Origin: Zobellia amurskyensis
Lineage (GTDB): Bacteria > Bacteroidota > Bacteroidia > Flavobacteriales > Flavobacteriaceae
Assembly: GCF_009725985.1 (NCBI RefSeq)
Contig: NZ_RCNR01000027.1
Location: 1 to 64,000 of the forward strand
Length of the DNA: 64,000 bases
Direction: 5' to 3'
Shown: in pieces, positions 36,799 through 46,139 of the stretch
How the letters are laid out: each line of letters starts with the position of its first letter
Position numbering within the stretch: position 1 is the stretch's first letter
Position numbers and translations under genes: made by a program
The notes under the pieces: generated by a model
The model's database searches: none
Told to the model about the DNA's origin: nothing
Seen by the model: the letters and a program-made list of their open reading frames with translations, nothing else

Positions 36799-38850
36799 CT
36801 AAGAGATTAAGCCTTTCTTAAGCCATTTTCTCTTGGCCCAAAAATTGAATTTAATATAGTAATAGGAGATGTTTACAGGCCAAGAAAGCCAGTAGAAGCC
36901 CTTGTAATAAAGGAAAGGTTTTATCTTTACTAAATACCGAAAAACTTTTTCAGGAGATTTTATAAAGGTTTTTATTAGACCCACTTTGGAAATAGTTATG
37001 TGATTGGGGTTGTATTCAAGTCCCACCTTATTCTCACCTACGTTTTGGTAAAAACCTTTTGTAATTTGGTTGATGAATTTAAGTTTCTTTCTATTAGTGA
37101 ATATACCTGTTCTCAAAGCCATATCCGTGATGTATTCCTGTGTTATTTGTTGAGAATAATCTATAGGACGTAGTTCTGTAAACAGATTTTTAAATTCTGT
37201 AAACATATATTCCTGAATAGGGGCAATAAACTCATCAAAAACCATTTTTTCATTAGGTTCATGATACTCAACGGTTGGAGATTCACCTTCCGTTGCAAAC
37301 TTATATGCTAATGTACTGCCATGAGGTGCAGCTAACATTTGCTCATAAAGTTGGCCATTGGCCATTAGAATATCATCATAGAAATCTTGACTTGGATATA
37401 TTGAAAAATTTAAACCAAACCTTTTAGTATCCTTTTCAATATTATAAATTTCTTTTAGTCCTAAATAGTAACCTGTAACGGGTGTTTTCTTTTTTAGAAA
37501 CTTGTAAATACTCTCTTGCATAGTCCCGCCCCAACCTACATCAACTAGGGCAAGACCATCTTTTTCATAATTGGCGCCAAATGATTTTAAATAAGTTAAA
37601 AATGCGGTTTTCTGTATGTTTCGGTTTTTCTCGTAGGCAACTTGAAAAGCTTCGTTTTCTCTAAGAAGGCCCATTGTAGGTGACTTAAAGAAGTCTGCAA
37701 TAGTTTCATCCTTGGCTGCAGGAATATCTTTAATAATATTGTTCTTAGTTGTTTCCGAGAAAGGAAACCAATCAAGAAAATGTTGCAAAGACATGTCTCC
37801 AAATTTCTTTAGCAACTCTTCAAAATCTTCGTTTTCTAAAGGGCGCAATGCCAATTGCGTAGCAGATTGTCTGGAGGCCTTTAAGTAGTGGGTGTTTATT
37901 TTTTCTTCAGACTGGAACAGGTTCATTTCTTGATAACAATCAAACAATTGTTTTAGAAAATGCCCTTCTCTAGCAAGAAAGAATAGATCTTTGGTTCCAT
38001 TTCTTTTAGCGTTAATATAGAGCCTTTCTGTAAAGAAGTAAAAGTGTATTATATATTCACTAAACGTATAGTCACTTTTTAAACATCTTGACTTTATAAG
38101 GTGACAGGCTCTTCTAAAGTCACTTTTGTCTGAACCTAAAAGATTACGTTTATTTCTGAATTTATGTGAAAAATGCTTTAAGTGTAAGGATTCAATAGAA
38201 TGCTTAGCAGCATTGATGTCATCACTCTTCTTATTGTCTCCAATCATTAACACAGATTTAGGTTCTGTATTGGTTACATCAAGAACATGTGGGTATAATC
38301 CTCCTTTTTCCTTGCTGAGTCCCACGGTACTTGATATAAAGACAGCATCAAAAAGGTGTGCGATTTTATGGTATTCTAAGACTTTTAAAATTACTCTTTT
38401 AGAGAGGTAGAAATCTGATAGTAAATAGATTCTATATCCTTTTTGTTTGAAATGAGAAAGGATTTCAATCAGTTCCTCATTCTTAAACTGAACAGATATT
38501 TCCGCGATGTAATCGGCTTTTTCAAAGAGATTTTTGAATTTAGCAAATGGAATATCACTCAGGTTCTCTGTATTGATCAGCCTTCGGTAAACCTCTTGAA
38601 TAACATCTTTATACTTTATTTCTAAAGTAGAGCGGTTCTGTTTCTTTCCAAGATAAATTAATGACTCATTACGAATAGTAAAGAGTTTTTCAGAAGAGAA
38701 TTTCATACCGAGCTCTCTTACCATAAATTTACCCCACAAGCGTATGGCATAATTGGGATGTACGGTACGGTGAACTAGGGTATCAAAGAAGTCTGTGAAA
38801 AGAACTTCCCGATTAGGAAACCGCGAAATTCTACGCTTCAGGTCTATCAA
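36799..38850 (-). CDS. COG5610-type HAD-like hydrolase with large C-terminal domain
   Basis: 683 aa. The N-terminal about 215 residues form a HAD-superfamily domain with DxD-like motif I (FTDFFDTL, about 19-26), motif II-like YLLSDFYLS and motif IV MIGDNKKSDD. The large C-terminal part is helical and of unknown function (for example DLFFLAREGHFLKQLFDCYQ, ALVDVGWGGTMQESIYKFL). This architecture (COG5610) recurs in polysaccharide loci. The start is TTG; an in-frame stop lies three codons upstream and no ATG precedes motif I, so TTG is well supported. It ends the polysaccharide locus in this direction. A role in sugar-phosphate handling is inferred. Confidence 0.8.
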   Translation of the reverse strand: MIDLKRRISRFPNREVLFTDFFDTLVHRTVHPNYAIRLWGKFMVRELGMKFSSEKLFTIRNESLIYLGKKQNRSTLEIKYKDVIQEVYRRLINTENLSDIPFAKFKNLFEKADYIAEISVQFKNEELIEILSHFKQKGYRIYLLSDFYLSKRVILKVLEYHKIAHLFDAVFISSTVGLSKEKGGLYPHVLDVTNTEPKSVLMIGDNKKSDDINAAKHSIESLHLKHFSHKFRNKRNLLGSDKSDFRRACHLIKSRCLKSDYTFSEYIIHFYFFTERLYINAKRNGTKDLFFLAREGHFLKQLFDCYQEMNLFQSEEKINTHYLKASRQSATQLALRPLENEDFEELLKKFGDMSLQHFLDWFPFSETTKNNIIKDIPAAKDETIADFFKSPTMGLLRENEAFQVAYEKNRNIQKTAFLTYLKSFGANYEKDGLALVDVGWGGTMQESIYKFLKKKTPVTGYYLGLKEIYNIEKDTKRFGLNFSIYPSQDFYDDILMANGQLYEQMLAAPHGSTLAYKFATEGESPTVEYHEPNEKMVFDEFIAPIQEYMFTEFKNLFTELRPIDYSQQITQEYITDMALRTGIFTNRKKLKFINQITKGFYQNVGENKVGLEYNPNHITISKVGLIKTFIKSPEKVFRYLVKIKPFLYYKGFYWLSWPVNISYYYIKFNFWAKRKWLKKGLIS

Positions 38851-39160
38851 GGGGAATTATTAAAGTAAGTTGAATTAACTTCTAATTGATAGGTCTAACG
38901 AATAAATAGAAGAAAAATTATTGGTGATCTATGATATATTGAAAGAATAATATCTTCTTTTAACTCAGCGAACCATAATTTAATATTCGACTTTTTTGAC
39001 GTCTTGTTTAATTCAGCCACGGCGTTCTCGTTTACGGGGTTTAACTGCGAATATATACGACGAAGTGCAGTGTTTGGACGTTTTTTAAGAAAATATTAAG
39101 AAAATACTCGATGAACCGCAGAACTAGGGCCAAAGACGTGTTTTTTTTACACACTTTATT
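38851..39160. other. 310-base intergenic region before the COG5610 gene
   Basis: AT-rich, with no ORF or RNA gene. It contains a perfect tandem duplication of the 11-mer TTAAGAAAATA (39085-39095 and 39096-39106). No terminator with a credible stem follows the upstream gene and no consensus promoter was found. Confidence 0.45.
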
Positions 39161-40330
39161 TTATAAAGATGCAGGAGTTATAGTATTTGAAAGCACGGCT
39201 TTACTCTTTTTTCCTATAACTAAGTAAGACTTAGGTTTGTTTGAAATTGTGTACACGTTAATTTCGGACTGTTTTTCGTCGCTCTCATAAAGAAAATCGT
39301 AAATAGTACGTCTTAAAGGTTTGAATTCTTCATCTTTACAATTTATGGCTTCACCAGTTCTGATTTCTGTTTTGTACGGAATGGTTTCATAATTTACAGT
39401 TGATGAATTTTTCGTTTTGCTATATTTTGCCAAGTATGTATGATACTTTTCAATCAGCCCTTTTTCCCTAACGTATTGTTTTAATGCTTTTATAAAGTAG
39501 TATGATTTTGCCTTTATTCTTCCGAATGCGGAACTCTTTTTAAAAAAAATATGATAGTGGTAATCATAAACGGTATTACACCAGCGTCTCTTCCAATAAA
39601 AGTCGCCCTTTGAGAAAGTGATGAATTTTATCTGGTTGGTAATACACCATTCTATTTGTTTCATTAAGTCTGTATAGCCTGTATTAAATTTTGAATAGTC
39701 TATATCATACGTTCGTATATATTGAAAAATTACGTTTTTCATATGAAAATTAAGACAGATATCAATTGGCATTTTTCCATTATATATGACGTAGAAAGAT
39801 GCTTTTTTATCTAGAATCATTTGATACACATTAGCTTTATAAAAGTTTTGTGTAGCTAGGTTAATGTTGTCTTTTATACCTTTTTCTAATGAACGTAGTT
39901 CTAATAAACGATAGAATTCATCCATTATAAAATCATAATCCGATTTATCAATAGTCCCAAAATACATTTTGTAACTAATGTCAAAACACTGTTCTAATTT
40001 TTTTTGCTCCCTACGTAGCTTATAGCGACTAGACTTACCAAAGCGTTCATTTAAATAATCGCTTAAAGAAGGTACATTTTCAAAATTTATAAGAAATCCG
40101 GGGTATTGTTTTATAGAATGTAGGCCAATATTTTTCGGAAGCTTATCTGTTGTTACTTTAAAATAACCGGGTACATCTTCAACAATGAAAGTAGACTGAG
40201 ATAAATTGAATGAAGTGTCATTGGTGTTGTTGAACACAACATCACCCGTATATAAATTTTGCAACTGTCTGTAATAACTAGGCAATTGCTCTTTGGTATA
40301 GGCGTCGAAGAAAAAATTTGTAGAATTCAT
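39161..40330 (-). CDS. GNAT-like acetyltransferase-fold protein, paralogue A
   Basis: 389 aa. The central part is of the GNAT/FemAB-like (BioF2/CelD-type) group: GKSSRYKLRREQKKLEQCFDISYKMYFG (near 110-135), then an acceptor-like segment ending in ITFSKGDFYWKRRWC. It shares KSSRYKL, the xVSYxMYxG pattern and the SKGxxxxKxRW pattern with the protein at 42871-44115, so the two are paralogues. Both probably act on the polysaccharide or its precursor by acyl or aminoacyl transfer; the chemistry is inferred. It is the last gene of the decoration module, 52 bases after the SGNH gene. Confidence 0.75.
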   Translation of the reverse strand: MNSTNFFFDAYTKEQLPSYYRQLQNLYTGDVVFNNTNDTSFNLSQSTFIVEDVPGYFKVTTDKLPKNIGLHSIKQYPGFLINFENVPSLSDYLNERFGKSSRYKLRREQKKLEQCFDISYKMYFGTIDKSDYDFIMDEFYRLLELRSLEKGIKDNINLATQNFYKANVYQMILDKKASFYVIYNGKMPIDICLNFHMKNVIFQYIRTYDIDYSKFNTGYTDLMKQIEWCITNQIKFITFSKGDFYWKRRWCNTVYDYHYHIFFKKSSAFGRIKAKSYYFIKALKQYVREKGLIEKYHTYLAKYSKTKNSSTVNYETIPYKTEIRTGEAINCKDEEFKPLRRTIYDFLYESDEKQSEINVYTISNKPKSYLVIGKKSKAVLSNTITPASL

Positions 40331-40382
40331 ATAATAGCCGGCGCAACTTACGTAAAAGTTGATAATTTCGTTAACCGTCTTA

Positions 40383-41348
40383 CTATTTTTGTTGCTCTTT
40401 TAAATCATGGGCTAATACTTTTGCGATAATAGATCTACCATGGGCATTCCAGTGATGATCATATATTAAAGTAGTTGGCTTTTTGGAATTCTTGAAGCTG
40501 GTAGAAAAGTCTATATAGCGTATATTATTGCTCCGACAAAACTCTAAAAATCGTTCGCTTGTTGTTCTACTATCTAGGAGTAAACTGGTTTTGTTTTTAT
40601 CAAAGCCGTATACCTCGATTAATTTTTTGAAATTAGCAATTCGTTTTTGGTCAACTTTTAATTCTTCGGCTTTGCTGCCTTTAAGTTCATTTGTTTGGTA
40701 ACCTTCAGTCGAATTGTTAAATGCCATCCCACGTTTAACAAGATTCTTAATTGGAGATAGAATACCAATTTTTGTACCGTAGGATAATAATTTAATATTA
40801 TTCCTTATTTTGAAAATAGTAGAAGAAAGTAATTTAATTCGGTCCGTGTTTGGTTTGTATATATCCCGTTCCAAGTCGTTTTCATATTTCAAGTATAAAA
40901 CGATTTGATCAATATATTGAAAATCATTTTTATAGGCATGTACCAAATATATTTGATTGGCAAAATCATACCCTGCATACCCATATTCATATACTTCAAT
41001 ACCGTGGGTTTGGTCTTCTATTTGTTTTCCTATTGAATTTGAAAAATCTTGGTGAAAGCCCTCAATAAAAGAATCCCCTATAAGGGCCATTTCATATTTA
41101 TCTATAGATGGTGTGAATTCTCTGAACGAATTGAAACCAGCTTTGTTGATGTGAAATTTTGAATAATTCATTTTTCTATTACCCGTAACTGCGTATCCAT
41201 CATTATCAGGTACTCGCTTCTCAACGCCATATTCATCAATATACCGTGGTGGGTCTTCACCGTAGAGATGGCAAACCCTTACAATTATTTCTAATAAAAT
41301 AAGAATCAGAAATATATATAGAACAGATTTTAGAATAAATTTTTTCAT
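40383..41348 (-). CDS. Membrane-anchored SGNH/GDSL-like hydrolase (O-acetylation partner)
   Basis: 321 aa. One N-terminal transmembrane helix (FILKSVLYIFLILILLEIIVRV) and a periplasmic SGNH domain: block I GDSFIEG (Ser93 is the likely nucleophile), a middle GYAGYDFANQ, and the C-terminal YDHHWNAHG (Asp297 with His299) as the catalytic dyad. It starts 5 bases after the MBOAT stop. MBOAT plus SGNH pairs (AlgI with AlgJ/X, PatA with PatB, DltB with DltD) acetylate polymers, with the SGNH partner placing the acetyl group on the sugar. This makes the pair a probable O-acetyltransferase for the locus polysaccharide. Confidence 0.87.
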   Translation of the reverse strand: MKKFILKSVLYIFLILILLEIIVRVCHLYGEDPPRYIDEYGVEKRVPDNDGYAVTGNRKMNYSKFHINKAGFNSFREFTPSIDKYEMALIGDSFIEGFHQDFSNSIGKQIEDQTHGIEVYEYGYAGYDFANQIYLVHAYKNDFQYIDQIVLYLKYENDLERDIYKPNTDRIKLLSSTIFKIRNNIKLLSYGTKIGILSPIKNLVKRGMAFNNSTEGYQTNELKGSKAEELKVDQKRIANFKKLIEVYGFDKNKTSLLLDSRTTSERFLEFCRSNNIRYIDFSTSFKNSKKPTTLIYDHHWNAHGRSIIAKVLAHDLKEQQK

Positions 41349-41353
41349 CTCAA

Positions 41354-42808
41354 TTAAAATTGAAAATAAATAAATGAACGATTTACACCATCGTCATAAA
41401 ATAATAGAATACTCATGACTACTAGTGCATACAATAGGAACCGGACTATAGGTGAGCTAAATTTAAAAGGATTGCGCTCATCTCTTCGTATTAGGTATTC
41501 ATAAATAGTGAACAACGCTATCAGTAAATAAAAGTCGAACATTCTATACCCCATTGGGTGCATATAGGGTTCATAGCTAAAGTTATTTTTAATTTGCCCG
41601 ATAAATTCAAATGATGAAGATAGGGTAGGCGACCTAAAAAATATTCTTGAAAATGTTACTAGAAAGAAGGTTAGAAGTACTTGAAATACCTCGGTAATAC
41701 TAGGTAGCCATGTTTTTTCTGCAATAACATTATCGGCATAAACTCTATTTCTTCCCATTAAAAATACAGGAATATAAAGTAATGCGTGAATACCGCCCCA
41801 GAAAACGAATGTCCAGTTTGCTCCGTGCCAAAGGCCACTTACCAAGAAAATTACCGAAATGTTTCTCAAGGATTTTAACTTACTTACCCTTGAACCACCC
41901 ATAGGAATATAAAGGTAGTGCCGAAACCAGGTACTGAGCGATACATGCCATCGTTGCCAATACTCTGCAATATTTCGTGAGAAGTTGGGAAATTTAAAGT
42001 TGGACATAAGTTCTACACCAAAGAGTTTTGCGGTACCTATTGCAATATCCGTATACCCACTGAAATCTCCGTACACCTGAAAGCTAAAAAGAGACACGCC
42101 TAAAATTAGAGTAGAGGCAGGGTAATCTGCATAGTTGGTAAAAATATCATCTACAATTGGTGCTAGGGAGTCTGCTATAACTAGTTTTTTGAAAAAGCCC
42201 CATAGAATTAATTTTAGACCACTTGTTGCTTGTTCGTACTTGAATATACGACGTGTATTAATCTGACTTAATAAGTTTGAAGCTCTCTCAATTGGTCCTG
42301 CAACAAGTTGGGGAAAGAAAGCTACGAAAGCCGCAAAAGAAACAAAATTGGTTGTAGGCTTTAATTTTTTATAGTATATGTCAAAGGAATAGGACATGGT
42401 TTGAAATGTATAGAACGAAATGCCTATAGGTAGTATAATACGAAGCGTCCAGACACTTTTCATATTATAGCCTAATGCATTTAAAGATTCTATAAATGAA
42501 TCAACAAAGAAGTTGAAATATTTGAAGAAACCTAAAAGTCCTAGGTTAAAGGCAACACTGACCCATAACCAGTATTTGGCTTTCTTGTTGTTATCTTGAT
42601 TTTTGAAAATTTGCTGACCCACCAAAAAATCAAGAACGGTACTTAGAAAAATTAAAATAAGAAAACGCCAATCCCACCAGCCATAAAAGACGTAACTGGC
42701 AAAAATGACCAATAGATTTTGAATCTTCAGGCTCTTCTTGAAAACAAACCAGTACAGCACGAATACCATTGGAAGAAAAATCAAAAAATCAAGCGAATTG
42801 AATAGCAC
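41354..42808 (-). CDS. MBOAT family O-acyltransferase (AlgI/DltB-like)
   Basis: 484 aa polytopic membrane protein of about 10-11 helices. Family motifs include ISFYTFQTMSYSFDIY, FFPQLVAGPIERA, YGDFSGYTDIAIGTAKLFG, EYWQRWHVSLSTWFRHYLYIPMGG and the catalytic His region FLVSGLWHGANWTF. It moves acyl groups from cytoplasmic acyl-CoA across the membrane to the SGNH partner encoded next. The start is GTG at 42808, with 62 bases to the preceding gene. The context fits O-acetylation of the surface polysaccharide. Confidence 0.95.
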   Translation of the reverse strand: MLFNSLDFLIFLPMVFVLYWFVFKKSLKIQNLLVIFASYVFYGWWDWRFLILIFLSTVLDFLVGQQIFKNQDNNKKAKYWLWVSVAFNLGLLGFFKYFNFFVDSFIESLNALGYNMKSVWTLRIILPIGISFYTFQTMSYSFDIYYKKLKPTTNFVSFAAFVAFFPQLVAGPIERASNLLSQINTRRIFKYEQATSGLKLILWGFFKKLVIADSLAPIVDDIFTNYADYPASTLILGVSLFSFQVYGDFSGYTDIAIGTAKLFGVELMSNFKFPNFSRNIAEYWQRWHVSLSTWFRHYLYIPMGGSRVSKLKSLRNISVIFLVSGLWHGANWTFVFWGGIHALLYIPVFLMGRNRVYADNVIAEKTWLPSITEVFQVLLTFFLVTFSRIFFRSPTLSSSFEFIGQIKNNFSYEPYMHPMGYRMFDFYLLIALFTIYEYLIRRDERNPFKFSSPIVRFLLYALVVMSILLFYDDGVNRSFIYFQF

Positions 42809-42870
42809 TGTTATTTTATTTTAGTTGAAAATTATTCTTTACTACTTATTCTAAATGAACTGAATTGAAA

Positions 42871-44115
42871 CTAGTTGATGATGACCCTTACTTTTTTAGC
42901 CTTTCCAATAAAATAATATTGGTCTTCAGTATTAGTAAAAGTCTTAAGGTTAATAGAACATTCATCGTTTAGATATAAAAACTCAAATGCTAAGGTCTTT
43001 ATTTTATGATTTTCGGATAAGTTTAAATCGATTTTAATAAGTCCGTCTGGAATAGGCTCTGAAGAGATATCTTCAAATTTATATTGGGTTTCTAAATTTG
43101 TAGTATCCATTTTACGATTCTTAAGTTTATAAGTAAGACGATGTAACCTTTCATTTACATTTTTATCCCGTAGTTTTTGTTTAAAATCAAAAAAGGATTT
43201 CAAACCTCTAGCCAATGTTTTAGCTTTAAACGAAGCGGAATCATATAAAATGTGATATTCAAAGTCATAGGTTTTATTGGACCATCTTGTTTTATAATCA
43301 AAGTATCCTTTTGAAAAATCGAAAAATTCAATTTTTTCGGATATGCAATACTCAATGAGTTTCATAATAGTAACAGAGCCCAAATGAAATTTGGCATAAT
43401 CTATATCAAAAACGGTAATAGCATCAAAAAGGATGGTTTCTGAATGATAATTTAGTGTAACTCCAATAGGGTTACTACCATCATAAATTACGAATAAAGA
43501 AGCTTTGTTCTCTAGTATCAAGGGATAGGCAACATCATAATAGAACTGCCATTCCTTAGGGTTTAGATTGTTGTTGGTTATTTGCTTGTCATCAAAACGT
43601 TTGGTAAGCAATTCTTTGAAAGAATCAAAAACTGCGTCGTATTCATCTTTTGAGATTTCACCACAATACATCCTGTACGATACTTCAAAACAAGCTTCAA
43701 ATCGTTTTTTATACTTATTTAATTTATACCTACTGCTTTTACTAAACGTAGAGAGCATGTACTCATTAAAGTTGTTGTATTGGCCTAGTTCTATTCCAAA
43801 GCCTGGATACTGCTTTGATTTGTGTATTTTTAAAGTTGAACCAGAAGGCGTGGACGAATTTATATTGAAATACCCGGGTACATCATAAATTAGAAACACC
43901 TTTTTTTTATAGTCTTCTGAATTTTCAGGAGCTAGGCTATAGTTCATACCCTTGGTAAGGGATTTTCCTAAATTAACATGAAGCGGTAAACTTCCATGTT
44001 TATAAAAGCCAACATTTTTAAGGAAGTCTAACTTCAGGGCCTTTCTTCCTTGGTCAAAATGCTTTGACCAAATAGAGGTATATGTATCGGATAGAAATGG
44101 ATTATTCTTTACCAA
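42871..44115 (-). CDS. GNAT-like acetyltransferase-fold protein, paralogue B
   Basis: 414 aa. It matches the gene at 39161-40330 along most of its length (YMLSTFSKSSRYKLNKYKKRFEACFEVSYRMYCG, then FDFSKGYFDYKTRWSNKTYDF), with an extra N-terminal segment. The fold is FemAB/BioF2-like, with no membrane segment. The start is TTG at 44115, 12 bases after the FemAB-like gene; the next Met is far inside, so TTG is preferred. The pair flanks the MBOAT-SGNH unit and may transfer acyl or aminoacyl groups to nucleotide- or lipid-linked sugars. This is inference. Confidence 0.75.
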   Translation of the reverse strand: MVKNNPFLSDTYTSIWSKHFDQGRKALKLDFLKNVGFYKHGSLPLHVNLGKSLTKGMNYSLAPENSEDYKKKVFLIYDVPGYFNINSSTPSGSTLKIHKSKQYPGFGIELGQYNNFNEYMLSTFSKSSRYKLNKYKKRFEACFEVSYRMYCGEISKDEYDAVFDSFKELLTKRFDDKQITNNNLNPKEWQFYYDVAYPLILENKASLFVIYDGSNPIGVTLNYHSETILFDAITVFDIDYAKFHLGSVTIMKLIEYCISEKIEFFDFSKGYFDYKTRWSNKTYDFEYHILYDSASFKAKTLARGLKSFFDFKQKLRDKNVNERLHRLTYKLKNRKMDTTNLETQYKFEDISSEPIPDGLIKIDLNLSENHKIKTLAFEFLYLNDECSINLKTFTNTEDQYYFIGKAKKVRVIIN

Positions 44116-44127
44116 AAGAAATTAAAA

Positions 44128-45177
44128 TTAGTGAGGTTTGGGTATTTGACGGTAAGCCGGGAAAAAGTTGCTTTCGCCATCATTTGTAATGTCAGATAAA
44201 TGTTCCTTTTGTTTTTTAGTAAGCTCCTTATATACTTTTGGATTGACAATATACTTCCAAAATTTGGCCGGTCTATGATTTTTTGAAAAAGTGGACTTAA
44301 ATGCAAATAGAGAATCGCTTTTAACGCCTTTTCCTCCACCTAAATTAAAGTACTTGTAACCTTCTTCGGTTGCGTCAATTCGCATCGTATCAATGATTAG
44401 TTTAATAGCATTGAGATCTAAATATTCTTCTTTATAACCGGACAAATGGTATTGTACAATATCATCCATCTTAATAAACATGGCGCCACCTATTACCTCG
44501 TTGGTTTCATCTATAACACATAGTAAAAGTTCAGTCTTAAAGAACGAACTGAGCATAAACTGGTAGAAATAACGAGCATCAAAAAAATAACTTTCATCTG
44601 CACTTACCCTACGCATATTCTCGTAATAGATTTCTATAAAAGTGCGGATATCTTCTTCTGAAGTGCCTTGTCTAACAGAGCAAACCTTTCTTGATTTGTT
44701 AATATAAGTTTTTAAACGGCTGCTGTACTGTTGGCGCTGTATATCTAGGGGTAAAGTAAGGTCAATATAGACCACTTCGCCAGGACTGGAAATTTCACCA
44801 ATATTGGCAAGAATTTCTTCTTGATGATCTATATACGGATGAAGTCTAGAAAAAACGGATACTATCTTGTGCTCTAAAAAAAGCTTTTTCAGTTCACTTT
44901 TAAAATTTGTGTTTTCAAAATTAAGACTCTTAGTACTGCATAAAGGCCCTGCATAGCCATAAACTGAGGTAACGTCTTTATAGCTGGTACCCTCAATCTC
45001 GCGTAGCATTAAAGGTAGTATAATACTCGCACCCTCTTCCTCGTAATGTATAAGTATAGGGGTCTCATCTTCCCCTTTTGAAAGGTAGTGATAATGGTAG
45101 GTATGGTAAAAGTCACAGTGGTCAACGGTTTTTATGATGTCGTTCCACTCACTTCTTTCCGTTATGATTTCAATCAT
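44128..45177 (-). CDS. FemAB-like/GNAT family protein
   Basis: 349 aa. An N-terminal GNAT-like half (MIEIITERSEWNDIIKTVDHCDFYHTYHYHYLS) and a C-terminal half with NEVIGGAMFIKMDDIVQYHLSGYKEEYL and the FNLGGGKGVKSDSLFAFKSTF motif are typical of the FemAB-related proteins found in exopolysaccharide loci (PEP-CTERM/FemAB class). It is the first gene of the five-gene decoration module and has a strong promoter with a long leader. The likely reaction is aminoacyl or acyl transfer to a sugar or lipid carrier; the donor is unknown. Confidence 0.82.
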   Translation of the reverse strand: MIEIITERSEWNDIIKTVDHCDFYHTYHYHYLSKGEDETPILIHYEEEGASIILPLMLREIEGTSYKDVTSVYGYAGPLCSTKSLNFENTNFKSELKKLFLEHKIVSVFSRLHPYIDHQEEILANIGEISSPGEVVYIDLTLPLDIQRQQYSSRLKTYINKSRKVCSVRQGTSEEDIRTFIEIYYENMRRVSADESYFFDARYFYQFMLSSFFKTELLLCVIDETNEVIGGAMFIKMDDIVQYHLSGYKEEYLDLNAIKLIIDTMRIDATEEGYKYFNLGGGKGVKSDSLFAFKSTFSKNHRPAKFWKYIVNPKVYKELTKKQKEHLSDITNDGESNFFPAYRQIPKPH

Positions 45178-45195
45178 TTAAGTTGACTAAATGGC

Positions 45196-45220
45196 TGAGG
45201 AGACAATGAAGTCTGCCTCA
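45196..45220 (-). promoter_or_regulatory. Hairpin in the 5' leader of the decoration module
   Basis: On the minus strand, TGAGGCAGAC (plus 45211-45220) pairs with GTCTCCTCA (plus 45196-45204) with one bulged C and a six-base loop. It ends 18 bases before the ATG at 45177 and could affect translation. It lies in a leader of about 220 bases. Confidence 0.45.
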
Positions 45221-45401
45221 TAGGTTTTGGTTCGGGTTTGATTTAAATGTGATTTAAAAAACGAACCTTATCCGTAATGGACATTTCTAATTTCAATAGT
45301 CAGCAAATAACTTGTCTTAGAAGCCATTTGATTAAGAATTAATTAAAAACCAGTTAAATTAAATACTTATTAAAGCCTTTGTGTACAATGAATTAGAATA
45401 A

Positions 45402-45432
45402 CAAATTTACTGCTTTGGTAAAGATTAACAAA
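45402..45432 (-). promoter_or_regulatory. Consensus promoter of the FemAB-GNAT-MBOAT-SGNH-GNAT unit
   Basis: The minus strand carries TTTG (plus 45429-45432), a 19-base spacer and TAAATTTG (plus 45402-45409). This is a full match to TTTG-N19-21-TAnnTTTG. It lies in the 305-base gap 45178-45482, just after the HAD gene stop, and separates the decoration module from the upstream polysaccharide genes. The remaining gap holds only the leader. Confidence 0.75.
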
Positions 45433-45482
45433 AGAAAGCTTGTCAACTTTTTGCTACTATCGATAAGAAAATAACTGCTATT

Positions 45483-46139
45483 CTAACGGACATTAATGTC
45501 TTTAATATTTTTCACAAAAACCTTAGGAAGGTTCGTTTCAGTAAAATAAAGAAACGAATCATTATGAATGTTTAGTCCATTGTCGATTAACCCTATACTG
45601 TTCCAGCCGAGAATATTTGGGGAAATAAAATCCTTTCTTACATTATCTGCAACATAGCAGTAATTATGGTTTTTGAAAATTTGCTCTATCGCTAGGTAAT
45701 TTTTCCTATCCGGTTTTTCTGTACCTAATTCTTCGGAAATTATAATTTTATCAAAGAACGCTTCAATGCCTAATGCTTTAAGTTTTGCTCTTTGAGTTTT
45801 ACTTCTACCATCTGTAATTACCGCAAGCTTACCTTTCTTCTCTTTAATTGATTTTAGGAGAGGAAGGACACCTTCAAATGTGTTTATAATTGGATTGTGA
45901 TTTCTATAAAGACTTAATAAGACTTCTTTGTCTACCTTAAAGGTAATAGTTAAATACTCAAATACATTTTCCTTGTTTCGGTACATAGAAAACATCTGGG
46001 CAAAAAGATTTTCCCATTGCTTAGGAGCTAGTTTTTTGGCAATAGTAGAATAAGCCGACCTCAAGTATTCAATTTCATTATAGAGTGTATCGTCTAAATC
46101 AAAAACGACGACCGTTGTCTCATCAACCTTTATATCCAT
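45483..46139 (-). CDS. HAD family hydrolase
   Basis: 218 aa. The Haloacid-dehalogenase-like core has motif I VVFDLDDTLYN (about 11-21), motif II AVITDGRSK, the Lys in GTEKPDRKNY, and motif IV CYVADNVRKDF. The small helical cap (ALKALGIEAFFDKIIIS context) follows the usual pattern. It overlaps the ATP-grasp gene by 17 bases, implying tight coupling. A phosphatase acting on a sugar or aminosugar phosphate made by its neighbour is a reasonable guess, not shown by sequence. Confidence 0.88.
   Translation of the reverse strand: MDIKVDETTVVVFDLDDTLYNEIEYLRSAYSTIAKKLAPKQWENLFAQMFSMYRNKENVFEYLTITFKVDKEVLLSLYRNHNPIINTFEGVLPLLKSIKEKKGKLAVITDGRSKTQRAKLKALGIEAFFDKIIISEELGTEKPDRKNYLAIEQIFKNHNYCYVADNVRKDFISPNILGWNSIGLIDNGLNIHNDSFLYFTETNLPKVFVKNIKDINVR

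Noticed and set aside
39127-39160. Terminator after GNAT-like paralogue A
   Set aside because: The GTGT/ACAC pairing around the A/T run is only four bases and is not convincing.
44109-44339. Small minus-strand ORF at the FemAB-like gene end
   Set aside because: It is in a different frame within a confident gene and has no family features.
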